A DNA stretch of 10,200 nt, taken from the NCBI GenBank assembly GCA_031383555.1, contig JANMZR010000377.1, positions 1 through 10,200 of the forward strand, written 5' to 3'. Positions 1-5,992 of the stretch are shown in pieces. A program made the position numbers and the translations under genes. This DNA is from JANMZR01 sp031383555 (GTDB lineage: Bacteria > Bacteroidota > Bacteroidia > Cytophagales > Spirosomataceae). Within the stretch, counting starts at the first letter, position 1. Each line of letters begins with the position of its first letter. The notes beneath the pieces were generated by a model, which saw only the letters and a list, made by a program, of their open reading frames with translations, did not search any database and was not told the origin of the DNA.

Positions 1-4
1 TAAA

Positions 5-26
5 ATGTTTGTGAGGACACAAACAT
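5..26 (-). terminator. Hairpin after sufC, possible terminator
   Basis: A perfect 9-bp stem (ATGTTTGTG / CACAAACAT) with a 4-base loop lies about 40 bases beyond the sufC stop. On the minus strand it is followed by TTTTA before the window ends, so the U-tract cannot be judged fully. The stem is AT-rich but perfect. It may end the sufC transcript, or it may be a processing or attenuation hairpin before a downstream suf gene. Confidence 0.45.
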
Positions 27-66
27 GTGAATTTTATAGATATTGATAGGATTTAATACCTTATCG

Positions 67-834
67 TTATACCCCAACTTCCAAACTATCCACCTCTTCC
101 TTGATCCAATCGTAACCTTTTTCTTCCAACTCCAAAGCCAATTCTTTACCGCCGGATTTTACTATTCGGCCTTTATACAATACGTGCACAAAATCAGGTA
201 CAATATAATCCAATAATCGCTGGTAGTGGGTCACTACAATGGTAGCATTTTCAGAGGATTTAAGCATGTTAACTCCCTCAGCTACAATGCGTAAGGCATC
301 AATATCTAGGCCTGAATCTGTTTCATCTAAAAGCGCTAACTTCGGTTCCAATACAGCCATTTGGAATATCTCATTCTTCTTTTTTTCACCTCCAGAAAAG
401 CCTTCATTTAACGAGCGGTTTAATAGAGATTGATCCATTTTCACATAGGCCATCTTTTTCTTGAACATTTTCAAAAACTGAACCGCATCCATAGCCTCCT
501 CACCTTTGTATTTGCGTATTTCGTTTACGGCAGTTTTCAAAAAGTTAGTTGTGCTTACACCTGGTATTTCCACTGGATATTGAAAAGCCAAAAATATACC
601 CTCTGCAGCACGTTCTTCTGGGGAAAGTTCTAAAAGATCTTTCCCGAAAAAATCGATGCTTCCAGCAGTAACTTCATAGGTTTCACGGCCAGCCAAAACA
701 GATGCCAAAGTGCTTTTTCCTGAGCCATTTGGGCCCATAATTGCATGCACTTCTCCTGCTTTTACCTCCAAGTTTATGCCTCTGAGTATTTCTTTTTCGC
801 CAATTGAGGCATGTAAATTTTTAATTGATAACAT
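67..834 (-). CDS. sufC: SufC, Fe-S cluster assembly ATPase
   Basis: This is the ABC-type ATPase of the SUF system. It acts in the cytoplasm with SufB and SufD as the scaffold complex that builds iron-sulfur clusters. The 255-residue length is normal for SufC. Walker A (GPNGSGKST) is at residues 34-42, the Q-loop Gln at 85, and the ABC signature FSGGEKK at 146-152. Walker B with its catalytic Glu (LLDETDSGLD) is at about 168-177 and the H-loop His is at 203. The stretch DETDSGLD, where other ABC proteins usually have DEPTSGLD, is characteristic of SufC. The start MLSIKNLHA fits the family. Bacteroidota often carry sufB-sufC-sufD in a row, but here 294 non-coding bases and a divergent gene lie upstream, so sufB is not adjacent on that side. 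A sufD gene could lie to the left of the window. Confidence 0.97.
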   Translation of the reverse strand: MLSIKNLHASIGEKEILRGINLEVKAGEVHAIMGPNGSGKSTLASVLAGRETYEVTAGSIDFFGKDLLELSPEERAAEGIFLAFQYPVEIPGVSTTNFLKTAVNEIRKYKGEEAMDAVQFLKMFKKKMAYVKMDQSLLNRSLNEGFSGGEKKKNEIFQMAVLEPKLALLDETDSGLDIDALRIVAEGVNMLKSSENATIVVTHYQRLLDYIVPDFVHVLYKGRIVKSGGKELALELEEKGYDWIKEEVDSLEVGV

Positions 835-854
835 TCGATATTCTTAATTTAATG

Positions 855-862
855 CAAATTTA
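855..862 (-). promoter_or_regulatory. Candidate -7 element for sufC
   Basis: On the minus strand the octamer TAAATTTG matches the Bacteroidota -7 consensus TAnnTTTG, 20 bases upstream of the sufC ATG. I find no TTG at the expected 17-23 base spacing, so this is a half-supported promoter with a very short leader. Confidence 0.35.
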
Positions 863-1015
863 CGATTTCAAATCTTAAAATGCTATTAGTTATTTAGAAC
901 AACTCTAAATTGAATGGAAAAGTTTCTTTTTTTGAAAATCAAGAAATATTTTTTTTATAAAAATCATACTCTAAATCAATTAAACTCATATTGCCCCATT
1001 TTAAAAAAATGTTCC

Positions 1016-1047
1016 TTGACTTTTATAAAAAAAAGTGCCTAATTGCG
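1016..1047 (+). promoter_or_regulatory. Weak candidate promoter for the deiminase gene
   Basis: A TTG at 1016-1018, part of TTGACT, is followed after 21 bases by TAATTGCG, which partly matches TAnnTTTG. It would give a leader of roughly 75 bases before the ATG at 1129. The -7 match is imperfect. Confidence 0.3.
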
Positions 1048-1128
1048 TAAAAAAAAATCAAGATTTGTGAAATTTTCTCGAATTCAATAAATGGTTTTTT
1101 AAAAATATTCATCATCAAAATACAATTT

Positions 1129-2559
1129 ATGATAAGCGTTAACAGCGAAATAGGAACCCTCCGAAAACTTTTAATTCATAGCCCCGACTCCGGTTTGGGC
1201 AAAGTAGTACCGTCAAAAGCCCAAGATTGGTTGTTTGAGGATATCGTGCATTTGGACACTATGCGCAGGCATGAGTATGATTATTATGTGAAAACCCTAT
1301 TGTATTTTCTTGATCCTGAGAAGATTAAAGGTAAATTGGCCAAAATAGATTCAGACGAAACTAGAAGTTTTTTCAAACCTGATAACCCCAATTATTTCAA
1401 TTCAGACAAAGTAATTGAACTGCAAAAATTACTGGCCGATATTTTGGAGGATGAATCAATTAAAGTAAAATTGGTAGCGGCTGCATGTGCTATTGAAAAG
1501 GAATGGTTTACTACTCAAGCCGAATTATGTGCCTTAAATGCAGTAGAATTGGCCAAAACCTTAATTTCAGGCAGCACGCCAACTAACGAAATGTTGTTTC
1601 CGCCAATCCCTAATTTTATTTTCACTCGTGACATTGGCATATCAATAAACAATCATTTGTTATTGAATCGACCGAAAAAACAGGCCAGATCTCGTGAAGC
1701 TTTATTAGCCCAATACATTTTTTATTGCCATCCCTTTTTCTCCAAAATGCATGATAAAATCATTGAAATTCCAGATAATGAAACAATTTTCCTCCTACCA
1801 GAAGAAGAAGTAGAGGAAAGTTTATCCACATTGGAAGGTGGTGATGTGATGATGGTTTCGAAAAATCACTTGCTCATTGGTATATCTGAACGTACCTCAA
1901 TTTATGCTGCTAAACAAGTAATTAGCTTACTATTCAAGAAAAAAATTGTAGAAAAAATCACATTGGTAAAAATTCCAAGGAAGCGTGATTATATGCATAT
2001 TGATACTATTTTTACCCAGGTAAAACGAAATATGTGGGTGCTTTTGGCTAGTTTGGGTAAAAATAATTATAACCCTGAAGATGAAGCGTTGATAAAAGCA
2101 GGTCTTTTGAAGGAAAAAGAAACTGAAAAGATTAAGATAGTTCAATTCAGAATTGGAAACGAAAATGAGCCTAGGCAAATTGGCAGTTTGGAAGCTTTGC
2201 TTAGTGAAATTTCGGTATATGACCTTGATTGCCAACCCTCAGATGTGAAATTTATTTATTCAGGTAACAATGAATTCCCTTATGGTGCACGTGAGCAATG
2301 GACTGACTCTTGCAACCTTTTAGCCCTAAAAGAGGGTGTGGTAATCGGCTACGACCGTAATAATAAAACTTTGGAAGCTTTCAAAAATGAGGGGTTTACC
2401 GCTTATAAAGCAGCCGATTTATTGGAGAAATTAGAATCGGGTGAATTAAATGTTGAAACAATCAAAGATACTTTTATTATGCTTCCTTCAGCTGAACTAT
2501 CACGTGCTCGAGGAGGCTCACATTGCATGAGTATGCCATTAGAAAGGATGACTGTCTAA
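1129..2559 (+). CDS. Arginine deiminase-family enzyme
   Basis: Predicted to hydrolyse L-arginine to L-citrulline and ammonia in the cytoplasm. All active-site elements of arginine deiminase are visible in order: FTRD with Asp168, EGGD with Glu236 and Asp239, HID with His290 and Asp292, and GGSHC with the catalytic Cys466 near the C-terminus. From memory of the family, these correspond to Asp166, Glu224, His278, Asp280 and Cys406 of the Pseudomonas enzyme. The N-terminus (about residues 4-22, IGTLRKLLIHSPDSGLG) is also typical. At 476 residues it is about 60 longer than classical ArcA. Most of the extra length lies between His290 and Cys466, around residues 310-372. The next gene is a ctlX homologue 167 bases downstream on the same strand, so the citrulline product probably feeds it. 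Deiminase activity is inferred from motifs. A related amidino-group enzyme is possible, so I give no gene symbol. Confidence 0.88.
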   Translation: MISVNSEIGTLRKLLIHSPDSGLGKVVPSKAQDWLFEDIVHLDTMRRHEYDYYVKTLLYFLDPEKIKGKLAKIDSDETRSFFKPDNPNYFNSDKVIELQKLLADILEDESIKVKLVAAACAIEKEWFTTQAELCALNAVELAKTLISGSTPTNEMLFPPIPNFIFTRDIGISINNHLLLNRPKKQARSREALLAQYIFYCHPFFSKMHDKIIEIPDNETIFLLPEEEVEESLSTLEGGDVMMVSKNHLLIGISERTSIYAAKQVISLLFKKKIVEKITLVKIPRKRDYMHIDTIFTQVKRNMWVLLASLGKNNYNPEDEALIKAGLLKEKETEKIKIVQFRIGNENEPRQIGSLEALLSEISVYDLDCQPSDVKFIYSGNNEFPYGAREQWTDSCNLLALKEGVVIGYDRNNKTLEAFKNEGFTAYKAADLLEKLESGELNVETIKDTFIMLPSAELSRARGGSHCMSMPLERMTV

Positions 2560-2726
2560 ACCTCATAGTCAGAAAGTGAAATAAATGTAAAACAGAAAAA
2601 TAATAAATGTAAAATGTAAAAAATTTAACCTATTTAAGACTTGAATTCTAATAAAAAGAAAATAGAAAACTAGGAAAAGTTCTAGACTTATTTTAAGAAA
2701 AGAAAATATTATATTGTAAAATAAAT
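2560..2726. other. AT-rich spacer with short direct repeats
   Basis: The spacer between the deiminase and ctlX genes holds the 12-mer ATAAATGTAAAA at 2581 and again at 2603, with a further overlapping AAATGTAAAA at 2612. I see no terminator hairpin or consensus promoter, which leaves cotranscription of the two flanking genes open. Confidence 0.4.
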
Positions 2727-3698
2727 ATGCATTTGACAGAAAATTATAAAAACCTATCAAGTACTCCCCTGTCGGGGGCAAGGGGGGCTTCTACAATCCT
2801 CATGATTAGGCCAGTAAACTTTAACTTTAATGAACAAACTGCAACTTCAAATGCTTTCCAAAATGTTGAATTTGGAAAAGCCAATGCTAGTAAAGCGCAA
2901 GAAACTGCTTTATTGGAATTTGATACAATTGTTGGAAAATTAAAGGATATTGGTGTAAACGTTATTATAGTTGAAGATACATTAGAGCCACGCACACCTG
3001 ATTCAATTTTCCCAAATAATTGGATAAGTTTTCATGAAGATGGCACTTTAGTTACTTACCCGATGCAAGCTGAAAATAGACGACTTGAACGACGGGAAGA
3101 TATAATTCAACTCATTGAAAGGCAGTTTATTATAAGAAGAAAAGTTGACCTAACTTTTTTTGAAAAAGATAAAATATATTTGGAAGGTACTGGATCAATG
3201 GTTTTAGACCGGCAGAATAAAATAGCTTACGCATGTATTTCTCCAAGAACGGATTCAAAAGTATTGAATAGTTTCGGTTTGGAAATAGGCTATAAAATTA
3301 TAGAATTTGATGCTATAGATGGAGCTGGAAGGGCAATTTACCATACCAACGTGTTGATGTGTGTAGCCAAAGAATTCGTAGTTATTTGTTTGGATTCCAT
3401 TCCAAATGAAAGATTGAAAGTGGTTGAATCTATAACAAACTCTGGCAAGGAAATTATTGAAATTACTTTGGAGCAAATGAATCAATTTGCTGGAAATATG
3501 TTGGAAGTATTTGGAGCTAATTCTAGTCAATATCTAGTAATGAGTAGTTCAGCATATTATTCATTAAACAAAAATCAACTTGAAAAACTTGAGAAATATT
3601 CAAAAATTGTTCATTCTGACTTATCAATGATTGAAGGAAATGGCGGTGGTAGTGCTAGATGTATGATGGCGGAGGTGTGTTTGGAAAGGAGAGATTAG
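2727..3698 (+). CDS. ctlX: CtlX-family citrulline utilization hydrolase
   Basis: A hydrolase of the pentein (amidinotransferase/arginine deiminase) fold. It belongs to the family named CtlX in current annotation, whose proposed role is citrulline breakdown towards ornithine. Visible active-site elements are PDSIFPNNW (91-99, Asp92), LEGTGSMVLD (152-161, Glu153), YHTN (205-208, His206) and GNGGGSARC (304-312, Cys312). The conserved core begins at STILMIRPV (22-30), as in homologues I recall, which have only a few residues before it. The start at 2727 adds about 20 residues, of which residues 13-21 are encoded by a G-rich palindromic patch. An ATG at 2802 is the alternative start but would remove the first residues of the core strand. 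The gene follows the deiminase gene and precedes osmC by 58 bases, suggesting one transcription unit. The family call is firm; the exact substrate is inferred. Confidence 0.9.
   Translation: MHLTENYKNLSSTPLSGARGASTILMIRPVNFNFNEQTATSNAFQNVEFGKANASKAQETALLEFDTIVGKLKDIGVNVIIVEDTLEPRTPDSIFPNNWISFHEDGTLVTYPMQAENRRLERREDIIQLIERQFIIRRKVDLTFFEKDKIYLEGTGSMVLDRQNKIAYACISPRTDSKVLNSFGLEIGYKIIEFDAIDGAGRAIYHTNVLMCVAKEFVVICLDSIPNERLKVVESITNSGKEIIEITLEQMNQFAGNMLEVFGANSSQYLVMSSSAYYSLNKNQLEKLEKYSKIVHSDLSMIEGNGGGSARCMMAEVCLERRD
2763..2789. repeat. G-rich palindromic element within the ctlX 5' end
   Basis: A C/G-rich patch sits in otherwise AT-rich DNA. CTCCCCT (2764-2770) can pair with AGGGGGG (2781-2787) through one G-T wobble, around a 10-base loop that itself holds GGGGG. 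From memory, short C/G-rich palindromes of this look recur between genes in Bacteroidota genomes. Here the patch is read in frame as about nine residues (TPLSGARGA) just before the conserved CtlX core. Confidence 0.5.
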
Positions 3699-3756
3699 CT
3701 GTTAGATATAAGTTGTTAGAATCGTTTATAAAAAATCGTAAATCGTAAATAAAAAA

Positions 3757-4170
3757 ATGGCAACATACAAAACAAATTATATTGGAGGTCTTAGAGCCGA
3801 ATCTACTCATTTACAGTCAGGTACAATGATTTTGACCGATGCTCCAACAGATAATATGGGCAAAGGGGAGGCCTTTTCACCAACTGATTTGGTGGCAACT
3901 GCATTGGGTACATGCATCATTACAACCATGGCTATTTTTGGTCAAAAGGAAGCTATTGATTTTTCAGGATCAGTGATTACAGGCACTAAAGTAATGACCC
4001 AAGAAGGGCCCAGAAAAATCGCAAAAATTGAATTAGAAATAAATCTTAAAACTAATATTGAATTAGACTCCGAGCAAAAAGCTAAATATGAAAGAATAGC
4101 AGCTACTTGTCCAGTGGCAAGGAGCTTACATCCTGATTTAGAGCAGGTTGTGGTTATAGTTTGGAGCTAA
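3757..4170 (+). CDS. OsmC family protein
   Basis: A 137-residue OsmC/Ohr-superfamily protein, thiol-dependent hydroperoxide reductases that act as homodimers in the cytoplasm. The two redox cysteines are present: Cys53 in ATALGTC, after the SPTDLVATAL helix, and Cys118 in the ATCPVARSLHPDL motif. Arg13 near the N-terminus may be the family's active-site Arg. The length is normal for the short OsmC/YhfA-like branch, and I cannot separate OsmC from YhfA-type function by eye. The gene begins 58 bases after ctlX. The spacer holds a doubled AATCGTA (3734-3747) but no obvious promoter or terminator, so it may ride on the arginine operon. A functional link to arginine use is not evident. Confidence 0.9.
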   Translation: MATYKTNYIGGLRAESTHLQSGTMILTDAPTDNMGKGEAFSPTDLVATALGTCIITTMAIFGQKEAIDFSGSVITGTKVMTQEGPRKIAKIELEINLKTNIELDSEQKAKYERIAATCPVARSLHPDLEQVVVIVWS

Positions 4171-4206
4171 TTCTAGCTATGGGTTGTGAGTTTTAAAAGT
4201 TTTTGG

Positions 4207-4284
4207 GTTTGAGAGTTTGAAAGTTTGTTTGCGATAAAAGTTACTGATAGCCTCTTGAGTTTTTTCAAACTCTCAAACTTTTTT
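4207..4284. terminator. Long inverted repeat, convergent terminator
   Basis: Perfect 16-base arms, GTTTGAGAGTTTGAAA (4207-4222) and TTTCAAACTCTCAAAC (4263-4278), flank a 40-base spacer. A run of six T (4279-4284) follows on the plus strand. It lies between the convergent osmC and AMP nucleosidase genes and is best placed to end the rightward transcript. It could also act leftward, although the T-tract on that side is broken. The arms are themselves built from repeated GTTTGA units. Confidence 0.6.
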
Positions 4285-4308
4285 CAAACTTATTGAAACG
4301 AAAAAAAA

Positions 4309-5082
4309 CTACTCAAACTTCAAATGCTTCACAGACTCTCCTGAACTTGCCAATTCAATCAAGGCATCGATACCAATTTGAAGGTGATTTTCAACAAAAT
4401 GAGTGGTAACCTTTATGTCTGATTCCACGGTTTTTACGCCCTCAGGTGTCATAGGGTTGTCAGAAACTAGCAATAAAGCGCCATGAGGTATTTTATTTAC
4501 AAAACCAACAGTGAAAATTGTGGCCGTTTCCATATCGATGGCCATGGCTCTTATTTTATTCAAATAAGATTTAAACTCTTCGTCATGTTCCCAAACACGT
4601 CGGTTGGTGGTGTAAACTAAACCTGTCCAATAGTCCAATTCGTGTTTTTTAATCATTGATGAAACGGCTCTTTGCAACCTAAACGACGGTAAAGCAGGCA
4701 CTTCTTTAGGCATATATTCGTCACTTGTACCCTCGCCACGAACTGCTGCAATGGGTAAAATAAGGTCTCCAAGGCGGCTTGTACTTTTCAAACCACCACA
4801 TTTTCCCAAAAATAACACAGCTTTTGGCATTATTGCTGTGAGTAAATCCATTACAGTTGCAGCCATCGGAGAGCCCATGCCGAAATTGATTATCGAAATA
4901 TTTTGAGCAGTTGCAACTTGCATTGGTTTATCTTTTCCCAATACTGGCACGTCAAATTTATCTGCAAACATTTGAATATAGTTTGAGAAGTTTGTCAATA
5001 AAATATATTCGCCAAACTCTTCTAAGGCCAAGCCAGTGTATCTTGGCAGCCAATTGTTAACAATATCTGATTTGGTTTTCAT
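4309..5082 (-). CDS. amn: AMP nucleosidase, short form
   Basis: Predicted to cleave AMP to adenine and ribose 5-phosphate in purine salvage. It has the purine nucleoside phosphorylase fold: GMGSPMAA (68-75) for phosphate/ribose contact, FLGKCGGL (91-98), RGEGTSDEYMP (115-125), MAIDMETAT (180-188) with the ribose-binding Met-Glu, and SDNP (207-210) with Asp208 as the likely catalytic acid. At 257 residues it lacks the N-terminal domain of the roughly 480-residue E. coli enzyme and matches the compact form seen in Bacteroidota. The start MKTKSDIVNNWLPRYTG fits that group. It is convergent with osmC and divergent from the HsdR-N-like gene. A leader of about 175 bases is implied by the promoter candidate at 5262-5294. 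Another nucleoside phosphorylase-type activity is less likely. Confidence 0.9.
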   Translation of the reverse strand: MKTKSDIVNNWLPRYTGLALEEFGEYILLTNFSNYIQMFADKFDVPVLGKDKPMQVATAQNISIINFGMGSPMAATVMDLLTAIMPKAVLFLGKCGGLKSTSRLGDLILPIAAVRGEGTSDEYMPKEVPALPSFRLQRAVSSMIKKHELDYWTGLVYTTNRRVWEHDEEFKSYLNKIRAMAIDMETATIFTVGFVNKIPHGALLLVSDNPMTPEGVKTVESDIKVTTHFVENHLQIGIDALIELASSGESVKHLKFE

Positions 5083-5258
5083 ATTTAAATTTTATTTTGG
5101 GTGAGAAGTATATTCGGATGGATAAATAAAAATACCCAAAATAAATATTAAAAATCCTAACTCGCAGATTCTCACGTAGTTTGTGACCTGCTTACAAGCT
5201 TTTTAACTTTTTTGGGAATTTGTTGTAATTACATATTAATTTCATTTTTAAAATGAGT

Positions 5259-5291
5259 TTGCAAAATTACATTTTAAAAATACAATCTTTG
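5259..5291 (+). promoter_or_regulatory. Weak candidate promoter for HsdR-N gene
   Basis: TTG (5259-5261), 22 bases, then AATCTTTG (5284-5291), which matches TAnnTTTG except at the first base. It occupies the same DNA as the opposite-facing AMP nucleosidase promoter and lies about 45 bases before the start codon. Confidence 0.35.
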
Positions 5292-5294
5292 CAA
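5262..5294 (-). promoter_or_regulatory. Candidate promoter for AMP nucleosidase
   Basis: On the minus strand TTG (5294-5292) is followed after 22 bases by TAATTTTG (5269-5262), an exact TAnnTTTG match. Both boxes and the spacing fit the Bacteroidota housekeeping promoter. The implied start lies about 175 bases before the ATG. Confidence 0.55.
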
Positions 5295-5336
5295 TATTAG
5301 TATGCTTGCTTTCATTTTACAAAAAAACAACAATCA

Positions 5337-5786
5337 ATGCTGCCTTTAAATTTACCTCCTTTCGAATATAACCTTAGAAATAATAACTCTAAACAATATA
5401 TTTTTGATCCAATTCGAAAAAAATATATATTAAATACTCCAGAGGAATGGGTTCGTCAGCATTTTATAAATTTCTTAGTTTACTATAGAAATTATTCAAA
5501 AAATCTAATCAAAATTGAAACTGGCCTTAGCTATGGAAATCGTAGAAAAAGAACTGATATTCAAGTATTTGATAATACCGGGTCTCTTGATATTTTGATT
5601 GAATGTAAGGCTCCAAATATAGTAATTGACCAAAGTGCAATAAGTCAAATTCTAATATATCAAAAAGTATTAAGCGCCAATCTTTTAGCAATAACCAATG
5701 GCATTGAGCATATATTTATTTCAACTGTACCAAATGGTTCAATAAGCTATTTAACTGATTTTCCATATGCAAATGTAAAAAACTGA
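5337..5786 (+). CDS. Stand-alone HsdR N-terminal-type nuclease-fold protein
   Basis: A 149-residue protein resembling the N-terminal domain of type I restriction subunit HsdR (the HSDR_N_2 type), here as a complete small protein. A PD-(D/E)xK-like core is visible: Glu61 in the IETGLSYG strand, Asp74 in RKRTDIQVFD, and Glu89 with Lys91 in ILIECKAP. A helix rich in Gln and Ile (SQILIYQ, 103-109) follows, as in these nuclease folds. The opening (LNTPEEWVRQHFINFL, 32-47) is also typical. No helicase domain, methyltransferase or specificity gene is nearby, so it is not part of a type I system in this window. Such single-domain proteins are common in Bacteroidota and their role is unknown to me. 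Nuclease activity is plausible from the residues but unproven. Confidence 0.82.
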   Translation: MLPLNLPPFEYNLRNNNSKQYIFDPIRKKYILNTPEEWVRQHFINFLVYYRNYSKNLIKIETGLSYGNRRKRTDIQVFDNTGSLDILIECKAPNIVIDQSAISQILIYQKVLSANLLAITNGIEHIFISTVPNGSISYLTDFPYANVKN

Positions 5787-5992
5787 CCGCTTAATAAATA
5801 CTGGTATAATTTTAGCTGTAAATCTTTGACAGTTAATTAAAAAACTGCAAAATTTAACAATGTAAATTATTAAGGTATAAATAAACAACAAACTTTACCT
5901 TTATTTTTTCTGATAGTTTTTTTATAAATAATAATTTGAACAACGAATCATTCTAAACCTTGGCCTTTGGAAAAATGGCCGTAAAAATTAAA
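5787..5992. other. AT-rich gap with weak hairpin
   Basis: About 200 non-coding bases lie between the HsdR-N gene and the first barrel gene. TTAGCTGT (5812-5819) and ACAGTTAA (5829-5836) form an 8-bp stem with one G-T pair, but no T-run follows, so it is at best a weak terminator. I find no exact TAnnTTTG promoter. TAATTTG near 5932-5938 is a one-base-short variant. Confidence 0.35.

Larger units (their letters stand above)
835..1128. other. Divergent AT-rich intergenic region
   Basis: These 294 bases separate sufC from the divergent arginine deiminase gene and are strongly AT-rich with many A and T runs. I see no open frame with a recognisable protein, no RNA gene and no strong hairpin. They hold the two candidate promoter elements listed separately, one for each direction. 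Confidence 0.7.
5083..5336. other. Divergent intergenic region amn / HsdR-N gene
   Basis: An AT-rich spacer of 254 bases with no recognisable gene. It contains two overlapping candidate promoters facing opposite ways (5259-5294) and would supply a leader of about 175 bases to the AMP nucleosidase message. Confidence 0.6.

Noticed and set aside
239..633. Two plus-strand open frames inside sufC
   Set aside because: They lie antisense to a complete, motif-perfect SufC and show no protein-like pattern of their own.
1930..2235. Minus-strand open frame inside the deiminase gene
   Set aside because: It is antisense to a conserved coding region and its composition is what AT-rich antisense DNA gives.
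2569..2781. Minus-strand open frame of 70 residues over the spacer and ctlX start
   Set aside because: It is almost wholly Phe, Leu, Ile and Tyr because the spacer is A-rich on the plus strand. It has no start context, and it runs into ctlX.
5337..5786. Truncated type I restriction system
   Set aside because: The small protein has a natural start and end, the domain boundaries match, and no remnants of helicase or methylase sequence follow. It is a stand-alone gene rather than a broken hsdR.
5960..5992. Upstream TTG/ATG starts for the first barrel protein
   Set aside because: They would place 11 extra residues, including several Lys, before an otherwise perfect signal peptide. The ATG at 5993 is the better start.
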